A stretch of DNA of 45,510 nucleotides, from NCBI GenBank assembly GCA_022709385.1, contig JAKLIX010000024.1, forward strand, positions 1 to 45,510, written 5' to 3'. Positions 1 through 8,216 of this stretch are shown here, in pieces. Each line of letters opens with the position of its first letter. Within the stretch, counting starts at the first letter, position 1. The notes under the pieces were generated by a model that saw only the letters and a list, made by a program, of their open reading frames with translations, was not told where the DNA came from and made no database searches. Both the position numbers and the translations under genes were made by a program. This DNA comes from Bacteroidota bacterium. GTDB taxonomy: Bacteria; Bacteroidota; Bacteroidia; Bacteroidales; CAIXZF01.

Positions 1-207
1 AGTCTATCCCGATAGCGAAGCGTATCGGGAAGTCCCTTCATCCGCACTTTCTACGAAGAATCCATTGTCAAGGGACGAGAAGTCTATCCCGATAGCGAAG
101 CGTATCGGGAAGTCCCTTCATCCGCACTTTCTACGAAGAATCCATTGTCAAGGGACGAGAAGTCTATCCCGATAGCGAAGCGTATCGGGAAGTCCCTTCA
201 TCCGCAC

Positions 208-324
208 GAACTTGAGTGCCAGATTGCGAGAAGGCCAGAAGGCAAGAATGTTTGCGGCACTCAAATTTCAGTCCTGTATTCTCGCATACCCGCATTATTG
301 TGACTTTGGCACCTCATCCTGCAC
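208..324. repeat. 117-bp block inserted in the tandem array, copy 1
   Basis: This block interrupts the 80-bp periodicity directly after a core copy. It recurs essentially unchanged at 405-521 and in degraded form from 1009. It contains a perfect 9-bp inverted repeat, ttgagtgcc (212-220) and ggcactcaa (256-264), and short purine-rich gcgagaagg-like motifs. No protein is suggested. Confidence 0.85.
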
Positions 325-404
325 TTCTTGCGAAGAATCCATTGTCAAGGGACGAGAAGTCTATCCCGATAGCGAAGCGTATCGGGAAGTCCCTTCATCC
401 GCAC

Positions 405-521
405 GAACTTGAGTGCCAGATTGCGAGAAGGCCAGAAGGCAAGAATGTTTGCGGCACTCAAATTTCAGTCCTGTATTCTCGCATACCCGCATTATTGTGA
501 CTTTGGCACCTCATCCTGCAC
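405..521. repeat. 117-bp block inserted in the tandem array, copy 2
   Basis: Second copy of the block at 208-324, exactly 197 bp downstream, with its inverted repeat at 409-417 and 453-461. Block plus 80-bp unit forms a 197-bp higher-order repeat, which suggests the two copies arose by unequal exchange of the composite unit. Confidence 0.85.
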
Positions 522-1008
522 TTCTTGCGAAGAATCCATTGTCAAGGGACGAGAAGTCTATCCCGATAGCGAAGCGTATCGGGAAGTCCCTTCATCCGCA
601 CTTTCTACGAAGAATCCATTGTCAAGGGACGAGAAGTCTATCCCGATAGCGAAGCGTATCGGGAAGTCCCTTCATCCGCACTTTCTGCGAAGAAACCACT
701 ATCAAGGGACGAGAAGTCTATCCCGATAGCGAAGCGTATCGGGAAGTCCCTTCATCCGCACCAGTTTGAGAAAGATGCTGATCTTTCATGAAGGGACGAG
801 AAGTCTATCCCGATAGCGAAGCGTATCGGGAAGTCCCTTCATCCGCACTTTCTGCGAAGAAACCACTATCAAGGGACGAGAAGTCTATCCCGATAGCGAA
901 GCGTATCGGGAAGTCCCTTCATCCGCACTTCTTGCAAAGAATCCACTATCAAGGGACGAGAAGTCTATCCCGATAGCGAAGCGTATCGGGAAGTCCCTTC
1001 ATCCGCAC

Positions 1009-1110
1009 GAACTTGAGTGCCAGAATGCGAGAAGGCCAGAAGGCGAGAATGTTTACGGCACACAAATTCCGGTTCTGCATTCCTGCATACCCGCATTCTT
1101 GCAATCTGGC
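1009..1110. repeat. Degenerate third copy of the 117-bp block
   Basis: The sequence after the last core copy resembles the 117-bp blocks but carries many substitutions; for example the inverted-repeat arm reads ggcacacaa instead of ggcactcaa. It marks the decayed right edge of the array. The next 50 bp, to 1161, hold nothing recognisable. Confidence 0.7.
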
Positions 1111-1161
1111 ATTATCAAATATTACGGATGCACGACCCTACCCTAGGAAACTGATCGTCAG

Positions 1162-1341
1162 TCAGGCAGGATGCTGCTCGTACATTGGACTCTTACAGGA
1201 AAGGTATTGTTGAAGATCCCCGGAATTTATCGGCTTCCGGTTCTCAATGGCTTGTTCCAGGATATCAAGCAAATATATACCATGCTGATCCAGCACATCT
1301 TTGATCCACAGCAGCTCTTCCTCTGAAAAATGTGAATCCAT
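1162..1341 (-). CDS. Small hypothetical protein (59 aa)
   Basis: An uninterrupted frame from ATG at 1341 to TGA at 1162 encodes an acidic, mostly helical-looking 59-residue protein beginning MDSHFSEEELLWIKDVL. It has no signal peptide or membrane segment. It lies 61 nt downstream of the SDH-type protease on the same strand, so it could be the last gene of that transcript. The composition is protein-like, with amphipathic Leu/Ile spacing and Glu/Asp, but I do not recognise the family. It could be the remnant of a longer gene cut by the repeat array. Coding status is uncertain. Confidence 0.4.
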   Translation of the reverse strand: MDSHFSEEELLWIKDVLDQHGIYLLDILEQAIENRKPINSGDLQQYLSCKSPMYEQHPA

Positions 1342-1402
1342 GCTGCAAGGATAGCAATGAGCTACCCATAAAAAGGATAATAATTAAAGAGAAATTGACT
1401 AA

Positions 1403-2344
1403 TTACCTGCGTGTAGGTAAAGGAACTCCCATATTGAATTGCTTTAGATAGCAATTCCCATTTTGGTTAGCAATAACTTTTGCTGTGTTGGTGCTACCAA
1501 AAGCATGCATTGTTGAATGGAAAGCAGACAATACTTTATCCTGAAAATCCTGATCATCCTCAAGCTTCAATATTTTCAAACCTATTTCGGAGGCTTTCTC
1601 AATACTGATATGTTTACCATGAGTTTTGAAATTACTATGATTTGACAAGTAATCAGCTATTTTATCAGGAACATCTGAAGGCTCCCCTTTGAACATGTAT
1701 GCTTTAAGCCAATTACCAACCAATTCTTTTCCAAAATCTATCTGGTCCTGACACCTAACAAGTAAGGCAGGTCCGTACTGACTGAGCATTGGAAGCCAAG
1801 AGTTCAGATTTCTTGGATTATCCCTGCAATCTTCTTGGGCTATTCTAAATTGCTCAAGTATCGCATGGGCAGGAATAGCCTGAACTCCGACAGCAGTCTG
1901 GAGAATGAATTGAGGATCGATAGGCCCAATCGAGGATTGCCTGCCCATAATTATTATATCGGACGAACAGGCAAGCATTGTTCCAGCACTCATTGCAGCT
2001 TGAGGAATAATAACCCTGATATGTGAAAACTTTTGCCTTAAATAGGATACAATGGCATCAGATGCTTCTGCTGAACCTCCGCCGGTATGAAGTATTAAAT
2101 CAAGCTGGTCACCTTTGAGGCCTGCAATTGCCTCCATAAATGCATGTATGTCCTCATCCGTGATGGATACTAAATTTGGAGGAGCATCTCCAGAGGTCCA
2201 CCGAGTCGCGTATATAATAGTATTCCTTCGAGTAAAATCAGAAAGTTGTTTTAAGTATTTGTTTCGGATTGTATCAAAAGCTTGTTGATCACCTTGTTGA
2301 ATCCCTAATCGAATTTCGCCGAGAATTTGACCCCAAGTTGGCAT
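1403..2344 (-). CDS. SDH/SppA-like Clp-fold serine protease
   Basis: A 313-residue protein resembling the serine dehydrogenase proteinase (SDH) family, which has the Clp/crotonase fold and is related to signal peptide peptidase A. Visible motifs are LHTGGG (85-90, oxyanion/His region), MSAGTM with the probable nucleophile Ser119, and a GPIDPQ loop (140-145) typical of SppA-like enzymes. I see no signal peptide or membrane helix, so it is probably cytoplasmic. The ATG overlaps the stop of the upstream 67-aa gene (TAATG), implying translational coupling. The gene is more A+T-rich than the housekeeping genes to its right and sits between a repeat array and a toxin-antitoxin pair, which suggests acquired DNA. 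The family is clear; substrate and role are unknown. Confidence 0.8.
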   Translation of the reverse strand: MPTWGQILGEIRLGIQQGDQQAFDTIRNKYLKQLSDFTRRNTIIYATRWTSGDAPPNLVSITDEDIHAFMEAIAGLKGDQLDLILHTGGGSAEASDAIVSYLRQKFSHIRVIIPQAAMSAGTMLACSSDIIIMGRQSSIGPIDPQFILQTAVGVQAIPAHAILEQFRIAQEDCRDNPRNLNSWLPMLSQYGPALLVRCQDQIDFGKELVGNWLKAYMFKGEPSDVPDKIADYLSNHSNFKTHGKHISIEKASEIGLKILKLEDDQDFQDKVLSAFHSTMHAFGSTNTAKVIANQNGNCYLKQFNMGVPLPTRR

Positions 2345-2547
2345 TAGAGTAATGTTATCTGATTGGTAGACATTTCAGAAGGAGTTTTCATGGTAAGGTT
2401 AAGGTAATCCTGGACGTCTGTTGTCTTGGCCGTAATATTGTTTAGGGTGGCAACAGAATCTTCAATATCAGGATAGATCTGTTTGGCTCTTTCAAACAAC
2501 TCCTTGAATTGATCCTCGAAGTTCTCCTTTTTACAATCTTTATCCAT
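2344..2547 (-). CDS. Small hypothetical protein coupled to the SDH-type protease (67 aa)
   Basis: A 67-residue, Lys/Glu/Asp-rich, probably helical protein starting MDKDCKKENFEDQFKEL. Its stop codon shares one base with the start of the protease gene, so the two are almost certainly made together. There is no signal peptide and no family I recognise. It could be an adaptor, inhibitor or substrate-presenting partner, but only the gene arrangement supports that. A TAAATTTG box (2600-2607, minus strand) lies about 50 nt upstream and is a plausible promoter for the pair. Confidence 0.6.
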   Translation of the reverse strand: MDKDCKKENFEDQFKELFERAKQIYPDIEDSVATLNNITAKTTDVQDYLNLTMKTPSEMSTNQITLL

Positions 2548-2599
2548 GATTTATTATCTTGTAAATGAAATAATTACGTTATACGTACCTTGGTAACTG

Positions 2600-2607
2600 C
2601 AAATTTA
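2600..2607 (-). promoter_or_regulatory. Bacteroidota -7 box (TAAATTTG) before the protease operon
   Basis: Read on the minus strand this matches TAnnTTTG exactly. A TTG at 2630-2632 sits at about the right distance for the -33 element. It would leave a leader of about 50 nt before the start at 2547. Confidence 0.45.
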
Positions 2608-2789
2608 ACACTAAAATGTGGGTATTGTTCAACAATTTTTTGATTTCTCTAACACACGCCTGTTAATATAGTGTCGAAAACAAAAAACCAGCTCATGGAA
2701 GATTTGCTCCTTCATCTGCATCGCTGTTTGAACAAAAAAGCCATTGCAATGCAGAATCAGAACGGACTTAAAATTCGATGAACCGGGAT

Positions 2790-3026
2790 CTACAGTTCGT
2801 TGAAGATCTGCTCCATTTTTCTCCTGCTAATCCCGAGTATCGTCATGTGTTGCTTCACGATAAATTCAGGCACCGGATCAATTTGAGATTGTAAGACAAT
2901 GGGCCGTGCAGCGCCGTCAAGATGCCAAATTTCATGATCTCCATTATCATGATCATGACGACACCCCATTTGGGAAAGAAAGCTTCGGTACTTTCTCAGG
3001 GGAATATTTGAAGTTTTAAAGGTCAT
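2790..3026 (-). CDS. hicA: HicA-type mRNA interferase toxin
   Basis: A 78-residue protein with the HicA double-stranded-RNA-binding-like fold pattern: an N-terminal segment ending in MGC (20-22), the motif NGDHEIWH (28-35) with the expected catalytic His31, and a C-terminal helix beginning near ILGISRRKME. HicA toxins cleave mRNA and are held inactive by HicB. The gene follows hicB after three bases on the same strand, in antitoxin-first order. Length is normal and the catalytic His is kept, so it may be functional. About 240 bp downstream, to 2547, hold no convincing gene. Confidence 0.8.
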   Translation of the reverse strand: MTFKTSNIPLRKYRSFLSQMGCRHDHDNGDHEIWHLDGAARPIVLQSQIDPVPEFIVKQHMTILGISRRKMEQIFNEL

Positions 3027-3029
3027 GGG

Positions 3030-3419
3030 TCAATGAACGGGAATGGAGACTCGTTCATCGTATTTTTGAAATGACCCATGTTTCATTAAGGAATGTACTT
3101 TGGGATTTTTGCTAAAGACATTGGAAATATCCGGCATTTCAACTTTCCTGATCCTTGTTTTACCGGTACTTACCTTCCATCCCAGACGCTTCAATTCGGA
3201 TTCAAATGTATCATGTTCAAGGGCATAGTTAATAAATTCCCCAAGAACGATCCTGAATGAATCTTTGGCGGATGTTTCATCAATCCCGTATCCGCTGAGG
3301 TCAAGCAAAGGGCAATATGCTATCATCGTTGTTCCTTCATTGAATAAAATCACAGGAAGCGTGAATTCAAGATTATCATACCCGTGTTGATAAATCCCTT
3401 TGGCGATTAATTTTGACAT
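3030..3419 (-). CDS. hicB: HicB-family antitoxin
   Basis: A 129-residue HicB-like protein. Residues about 17-80 carry the HicB core (FTLPVILFNEGTTMIAYCP followed by a conserved LDLSGYG turn and a long helix), the partial RNase H-like fold that binds HicA. The C-terminal 45 residues are basic and could bind DNA, though no clear helix-turn-helix or ribbon-helix-helix is visible. As first gene of the pair it probably represses its own promoter. A TACTTTTG box at 3452-3459 (minus) lies 33 nt upstream. Confidence 0.75.
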   Translation of the reverse strand: MSKLIAKGIYQHGYDNLEFTLPVILFNEGTTMIAYCPLLDLSGYGIDETSAKDSFRIVLGEFINYALEHDTFESELKRLGWKVSTGKTRIRKVEMPDISNVFSKNPKVHSLMKHGSFQKYDERVSIPVH

Positions 3420-3451
3420 AACGGTCAGGTAGGTTCATAGTAGGATTAACG

Positions 3452-3459
3452 CAAAAGTA
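3452..3459 (-). promoter_or_regulatory. -7 box (TACTTTTG) before hicBA
   Basis: Exact match to TAnnTTTG on the minus strand, 33 nt upstream of the hicB start. No clear -33 element is seen. Confidence 0.4.
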
Positions 3460-3598
3460 CATCATTTGTTTCGGTTTTCCGTCATTTGCATTATTCATGC
3501 AAAAAAGCCGCCTCGCAGGCAGCTCTTCCGAATCGAATGAATAATCCTCAGTTTACGAAATCCCGGGCGTTGGCCTGGTCGTATGTTTTATTTTTCTA

Positions 3599-3606
3599 TA
3601 TCTTTG
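3599..3606 (+). promoter_or_regulatory. -7 box (TATCTTTG) before the first TonB receptor
   Basis: Exact TAnnTTTG match, implying a leader of about 75 nt before the ATG at 3684. The -33 region has only a poor match. Confidence 0.45.
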
Positions 3607-3683
3607 CAGGCTATTGCTCAGAAAGCACCGCACACTCCAGTATAAAAACGGTCACAAGCGGACAATAAGAACTTCCTTACACC

Positions 3684-5999
3684 ATGAAACAAGATGATAC
3701 AGAAGGCAGGCAGGGCGGACGAAGTGCAGCACCCGGATATACAGATGATCGCACTGAGTTCTGGCGGCCGGGCTCTTTCGGGCTTCGATTGGTTCTCATG
3801 CTCATGCTTAGCCTTGGAACTGCCTCTTTTCTTTCCGCACAGCAGGTCGACAGTGCCCGGCCGGCGCCCACGCATTATATGATCCTTGACCAGGTGGTGA
3901 TTTCGGCTGGTAAAACGGAGGAGATGATACGGAAAGTGCCGCAACAGGTCGTTCGCATTCCGGAAAAGGAGATCCGCAGCTTCTCTCCTCCAAGCACAGC
4001 CGACCTGTTGATGCTTACGGCCGGTATTCCTGTTCAGAAAAGCCAGCAGGGAGGCGGGAGTCCGAACCTCAGGGGCTTCGAAGCCAACAAGGTCCTGCTG
4101 ATCCTGGACGGCATCCGGATGAACAACCTCATCTACAGAAAGGGACACCTGCAGAACATCATCACCACCGACCCTTCGGTACTGAGCAGCGTGGAGGTGC
4201 TGTACGGACCCTCATCCACGCTCTACGGCAGCGATGCGCTGGGCGGTACCATCGTGATGTTAACCGCCGATCCGGAAACCGCTCCCCAAAAGGAACTCAG
4301 GCTCACTGAGCTTCAATCCAGTCTGTCGTTTGCCACCGCCAACGAAGAAAAAAAGCTGCACCTGCACTTCAATCTCGGAAATCAACGCTTTGCTTCACTC
4401 AGTTCCTTCACGCACAGCGACTTTGGTGATCTGCGGATGGGAAAACAGAAAAACCCGTTTTACAGGAAAGCGGATTTTAGCCGCGACACTTACGTGGACA
4501 GCTTCGATGAAAAAGACAGCCTGGTAAGGAACGATAACCCCCTGGTACAGAAGTTTTCGGCTTACCGTCAGACTGATCTGATGCAGAAGTTCCTGTACAG
4601 GGTTTCGGAAGATGAGAAGCACCTGCTGAACCTGCAGCTTTCAAATTCATCCGATATCCCGCGCTACGACAGGCTTACCGATCCTGACGGAGCCGGGCTG
4701 AAGTTTGCGGAATGGTATTACGGACCACAGCTTCGCATGCTGGGTGCATATGAGCTGAAGCTGAAAAACAGGATGGGACTGAACCGGATCGATCTGAGCA
4801 CGGCAGCACAGTACATTGAGGAAAGTCGCCACAACCGCCGCTTTAACAAGTCCGAACTGACGCACCGTTCGGAATACGTTAACGTGTATTCGCTGAACCT
4901 GGATCTTCAGAAGGTGAACCGCAGGCATGACTTTCGATTCGGACTTGAATCCCGTTACCAGACGCTGAAATCCAGGGGAAGGATTGAAGACATCCTGAGC
5001 GATGTTTCCGGTCCGCTCGACACCCGCTATCCCGACGGTATCAACCGGATGGCGGAAGTCGAAGTATATCTTTCGCATCGCTTTGATATCAATGAAAAAC
5101 TTTGGTACCAGCAGGGGTTGAGGGCCGGTTTTGCCAGTCTTTACTGCACTTTTAAGGATACGACCTTCTTCAATTTTCCTTTCAGGGAGATCCAACAACA
5201 GCATCTTCCCTGGTCTTTCAATGCCGGACTGAGTTTTGTTCCGGGCAGCCGGGATAAATTTTCAGTCAGTCTGTCCAGTGCATACCGTGTACCGAATGTG
5301 GATGATGCCGGAAAAGTCTTTGAGAAGGCCCCGGGTACGATCATCATCCCGAACGCTTCCCTGAAACCCGAGCAGGCAATCAATCTAGACCTGGGCTACA
5401 CGCGGCTGCTGACTCCTTCGCTTGCCTGGGAAACAGTGATTTACGGGACATGGTTTCATCAGATCATTGCAGAGGCTCCTTCCACCTATCAGGGCTCGGA
5501 TTCCATCATGTTTGAAGGAACACGCTGCCAGGTGATCACCAGTGTGAACCATGACAAAGCTTACCTGGCAGGAATCAACACGCAACTGAAAGGCGCCCTA
5601 TCCCTGCCCTGGTCGGTACATATGTCTGTTCATTACACCTATGGCCGGATTATCAGCGGTGACAGCACGATCCCCCTGGCAGCCGTTTTTCCTGTTTCAG
5701 CCAAGGCCGGTCTCACATTTGAAAAGAAGTCCTTTAGCGCCGGTTTTTACATTTTATTCCATGGATGGAAACGGCTGAAGGATTACGCTCCCGGGGGAGA
5801 AGACAACCTGCAGTATGCTACGGCGGATGGCATGCCTGCCTGGTACACCTTGAATCTCAGAGGCAGCTATCAGCTGAATCATTCTCTTGGAATCCAGCTC
5901 GGCCTGGAAAACATCCTCGACACGCAATACAGGGTCTTTTCTTCAGGTATCAATGCGACTGGAAGGAACCTGAGCTTCAGGGTGAACCTGCGTATCTGA
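3684..5999 (+). CDS. TonB-dependent outer-membrane receptor
   Basis: A 771-residue TonB-dependent receptor without a carboxypeptidase-like N-terminal domain. After a signal-like segment (about residues 35-52) comes a TonB-box/plug region (about 65-195). It contains the plug signatures PNLRGFEANKVLLILDGIRM and VEVLYGPSSTLYGSDALGG. The rest is a roughly 570-residue beta-barrel ending in RVNLRI. The plug type is common in receptors for haem or other small iron or cofactor ligands, but the substrate cannot be read from sequence. The first 34 residues are an unusually long hydrophilic extension before the hydrophobic core, so translation may start further downstream. It stands alone, 63 bp before tig, with its own -7 box. 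Confidence 0.9.
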   Translation: MKQDDTEGRQGGRSAAPGYTDDRTEFWRPGSFGLRLVLMLMLSLGTASFLSAQQVDSARPAPTHYMILDQVVISAGKTEEMIRKVPQQVVRIPEKEIRSFSPPSTADLLMLTAGIPVQKSQQGGGSPNLRGFEANKVLLILDGIRMNNLIYRKGHLQNIITTDPSVLSSVEVLYGPSSTLYGSDALGGTIVMLTADPETAPQKELRLTELQSSLSFATANEEKKLHLHFNLGNQRFASLSSFTHSDFGDLRMGKQKNPFYRKADFSRDTYVDSFDEKDSLVRNDNPLVQKFSAYRQTDLMQKFLYRVSEDEKHLLNLQLSNSSDIPRYDRLTDPDGAGLKFAEWYYGPQLRMLGAYELKLKNRMGLNRIDLSTAAQYIEESRHNRRFNKSELTHRSEYVNVYSLNLDLQKVNRRHDFRFGLESRYQTLKSRGRIEDILSDVSGPLDTRYPDGINRMAEVEVYLSHRFDINEKLWYQQGLRAGFASLYCTFKDTTFFNFPFREIQQQHLPWSFNAGLSFVPGSRDKFSVSLSSAYRVPNVDDAGKVFEKAPGTIIIPNASLKPEQAINLDLGYTRLLTPSLAWETVIYGTWFHQIIAEAPSTYQGSDSIMFEGTRCQVITSVNHDKAYLAGINTQLKGALSLPWSVHMSVHYTYGRIISGDSTIPLAAVFPVSAKAGLTFEKKSFSAGFYILFHGWKRLKDYAPGGEDNLQYATADGMPAWYTLNLRGSYQLNHSLGIQLGLENILDTQYRVFSSGINATGRNLSFRVNLRI

Positions 6000-6027
6000 A
6001 AGCCGGGACTGTTTGATGGTTTTTCTG

Positions 6028-6035
6028 TATCTTTG
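6028..6035 (+). promoter_or_regulatory. -7 box (TATCTTTG) before tig-clpP-clpX
   Basis: Exact TAnnTTTG match 27 nt before the tig ATG, giving a short leader for the quality-control operon. No convincing -33 element. Confidence 0.45.
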
Positions 6036-6062
6036 CAGTCCTTTAACTCAAAACACAATTGA

Positions 6063-7505
6063 ATGAATATCACGCGAGAAGACACGGGCACCCTGACGGC
6101 ATGCATCAGCATTGAAATTAAGGCGGAGGACTACCAGGAGCGGGTGACCAAAAAACTGAAAGATTACCAGCGGAAGGCCAACATCCCGGGATTCAGGCCG
6201 GGCATGGCACCGATGGCCCTGATACAGCGGTCAGTGGGGCGCAGCGTTCTCCTGGATGAAGTGGAAAGACTGATGCAGGAATCCCTGTACCAGTATCTGG
6301 AGGATCAGCAGATACACATTCTGGGCACACCGGTGGAAAATGAGGAAAAAACCGGTACCCATGACTGGGAACATGCCACGGACTTTGCCTTTCATTTCGA
6401 CATCGGGCTGCGTCCCGAATTTGAGCTGGAACTTGACCACGGCATCAGTGTGGAATATCATAAGATTGTTCCCACCGAGGAAGAGCTGGACCAGGAAATA
6501 CAGAAGATCCGCAGGACTTACGGAGAAATCAGGGAGGCAGAGATTTCCGGGGAAGACAACATCCTTCATACAGATTTCAGTGAACTGGATGAAAACGGAC
6601 TGGTGAAGGAGGATGGCATTCAAATCAGCAGGATGATCAATACCAAAACCTTCAGCAATGAACAGTTTAAAGAATCCCTGCAGGGCCTGGCCATTGACTC
6701 CGTGATCCGTATTAACCCCCGGGCCGCCATGGACGGCGACGTCAAGAAGCTGGCATGGCTGCTGAGAATCGACGAGGAGCAGGCGGAACAGCTGGAATCA
6801 GATTTCGAAATTAAAGTGACAAAAATCGAAAGCCTTGAACCGGCCGAACTGAATGCGGAATTGTATGAGAAAGTGATGCCCGCATCGAAACCACAATCAT
6901 TTGAGGAGTTTCGTCAATTGCTCAGGGAAGAAATGGCAGCGGATCATGCCGGAGAATCCAACAAAACTTTTTTCCAGGCAGTACGTAATAAACTGATGGA
7001 AATGCTTCCTTTCGACATGCCGGAAGAATTCCTGAAGAAATGGATCAAGCGGAGAAAAGACGGAGCCGACAAGGCAGAACATTCGCACGAGGGAGAAGAC
7101 AAGCAGGAAGCCGTTGAGCCGGATTATGCCGCGGTGCTTGAATCATTCAGATGGCAATTAATTGAGAATCATATTGTTGAAAAGGAGCAGATACGGATTG
7201 AGGAAGAAGAAATGCAACAATACCTGAGGATCCGTTTTAAGACCTATTACTACCAGCAGGGGTATTACCAGAAAGACAGCGAGGAATTTGACAAGCACAT
7301 TAACAGCATGGTGAGGGATTATCTCAGTAAAGAAGATAACAGGGAAGAAACCGCGGATGTGCTGATGTATTACAAGCTGCTGGAAGTATTTAAGCACAAG
7401 CTTGATGTCAGGACAGTGGAATTAACCCATGATGCCTTCCACGAACTGCACGGTGACCTTCACCATAACCATGACCATGACCACGACCACGAACACGAAC
7501 ACTGA
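6063..7505 (+). CDS. tig: Trigger factor, with a His-rich C-terminal tail
   Basis: Ribosome-associated chaperone that shelters nascent chains. The N-terminal ribosome-binding domain has the signature PGFRPGMAP (42-50), corresponding to the conserved GFRxGxxP loop. The middle peptidyl-prolyl-isomerase-like region is divergent, as is usual in Bacteroidota. The C-terminal part is a long helical chaperone domain with a charged, His-containing insert near residue 345. The last 20 residues are an unusual His/Asp/Glu run ([14 protein letters not shown]) that could bind Zn or Ni. The 480-aa length is slightly above the family norm because of the insert and tail. clpP follows after 13 nt and clpX after that, the classic tig-clpP-clpX order. 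Confidence 0.93.
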   Translation: MNITREDTGTLTACISIEIKAEDYQERVTKKLKDYQRKANIPGFRPGMAPMALIQRSVGRSVLLDEVERLMQESLYQYLEDQQIHILGTPVENEEKTGTHDWEHATDFAFHFDIGLRPEFELELDHGISVEYHKIVPTEEELDQEIQKIRRTYGEIREAEISGEDNILHTDFSELDENGLVKEDGIQISRMINTKTFSNEQFKESLQGLAIDSVIRINPRAAMDGDVKKLAWLLRIDEEQAEQLESDFEIKVTKIESLEPAELNAELYEKVMPASKPQSFEEFRQLLREEMAADHAGESNKTFFQAVRNKLMEMLPFDMPEEFLKKWIKRRKDGADKAEHSHEGEDKQEAVEPDYAAVLESFRWQLIENHIVEKEQIRIEEEEMQQYLRIRFKTYYYQQGYYQKDSEEFDKHINSMVRDYLSKEDNREETADVLMYYKLLEVFKHKLDVRTVELTHDAFHELHGDLHHNHDHDHDHEHEH

Positions 7506-7518
7506 TCAGCTTTACCAT

Positions 7519-8205
7519 ATGGAATCATACACCAACGAATTCAAACGCTACGCCACCCGTCACAGGGGGATCAGCAGCACCACCCTTCGCTCCTACCAGT
7601 CGATTGCATCGGGTTACATTTCACCGACCATCATAGAGGAACGCCAGTTGAATATTGCCACCATGGATGTTTTTTCGCGTCTGATGATGGACAGGATCAT
7701 CTTCCTTGGCGTACCGATCGACGACACGGTGGCGAACATCATCCAGGCGCAGTTGTTGTTCCTTGAGAGTGTGGATCCGAAGAAAGACATCCAGATTTAC
7801 CTGAATACCCCCGGCGGATCGGTGTATGCCGGTCTGGGCATCTATGATACCATGCAGTACATCGGACCTGATGTAGCCACGATCTGCACGGGCATTGCCG
7901 CGAGCATGGGTGCGATTTTGCTGTGTGCCGGGCAGAAGGGCAAGCGCACTGCCCTGCCCCACTCCCGCATCCTGATCCATCAGCCCATGGGAGGTGCCGA
8001 AGGGCAGGCCAGCGACATAGAAATCACCGCCAGGGAGATCGTGAAATTAAAAAAAGAGTTGTACGAGGTTATTGCGCTTCACAGCGGGCAGAAATTAAGT
8101 AAAATCGAAAAGGATGCCGACCGCGACTACTGGATGACGGCAGCTGAGGCCAGGGAATACGGCATGATAGACGAAATCCTGATCAGGAATAAAAAAAGCA
8201 CCTAA
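7519..8205 (+). CDS. clpP: ATP-dependent Clp protease proteolytic subunit
   Basis: Serine peptidase that forms the tetradecameric proteolytic chamber of ClpXP. The catalytic triad is intact: Ser129 in AASMGA, His154 in HQPMGG and Asp203 in DRDYW, with the same spacing as in E. coli ClpP (25 and 49 residues). I chose the ATG at 7519 ([11 protein letters not shown], 228 aa). A longer in-frame start would run back through the His-rich end of tig and give an implausible Thr/Met-rich leader. clpX begins 11 nt downstream. Confidence 0.97.
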   Translation: MESYTNEFKRYATRHRGISSTTLRSYQSIASGYISPTIIEERQLNIATMDVFSRLMMDRIIFLGVPIDDTVANIIQAQLLFLESVDPKKDIQIYLNTPGGSVYAGLGIYDTMQYIGPDVATICTGIAASMGAILLCAGQKGKRTALPHSRILIHQPMGGAEGQASDIEITAREIVKLKKELYEVIALHSGQKLSKIEKDADRDYWMTAAEAREYGMIDEILIRNKKST

Positions 8206-8216
8206 ACCGGACAGCC

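Larger units (their letters stand above)
1..1008. repeat. 80-bp tandem repeat array with hairpin core
   Basis: Ten copies of a 47-bp core start at 1, 81, 161, 358, 555, 635, 715, 802, 882 and 962. Most are 80 bp apart; one step is 87 bp and two are 197 bp because of an inserted 117-bp block. Each core with its left flank can fold into a two-part hairpin. In the copy at 81 the outer stem is aagggac (70-76) with gtccctt (112-118), and the inner stem is tcccgata (87-94) with tatcggga (103-110), closing on a GAA-containing loop. The 33-nt linkers vary slightly between copies. Short open frames run through the array in several phases, but they follow the repeat period and show no coding signal. 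The array runs off the left edge. Confidence 0.95.

Noticed and set aside
1..1008. CRISPR array
   Set aside because: Repeats are long and the intervening segments are nearly identical rather than unique spacers; no cas genes are present.
212..1213. Overlapping open frames of 60-106 codons through the left array
   Set aside because: They repeat with the array period, occur in several phases, begin inside the 117-bp block or linker and have no protein-like pattern.
2695..2781. 28-codon plus-strand ORF downstream of hicA
   Set aside because: Too short, no recognisable family and antisense to the likely hicBA mRNA tail; it could be a remnant but cannot be supported.
3497..3527. Possible terminator hairpin (gccgcct/aggcagc)
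   Set aside because: The stem has a mismatch, and there is no gene upstream on either strand that it would terminate.
3486..3668. 60-codon plus-strand ORF between hicB and the TonB receptor
   Set aside because: It runs through the hicB promoter region and over the -7 box of the receptor, and shows no domain or conserved pattern.
7429..7518. Longer ClpP starting inside tig
   Set aside because: The extra 30 residues are a frameshifted reading of tig's His codons (Thr/Met/Asn-rich), and the ATG at 7519 gives the normal ClpP N-terminus.
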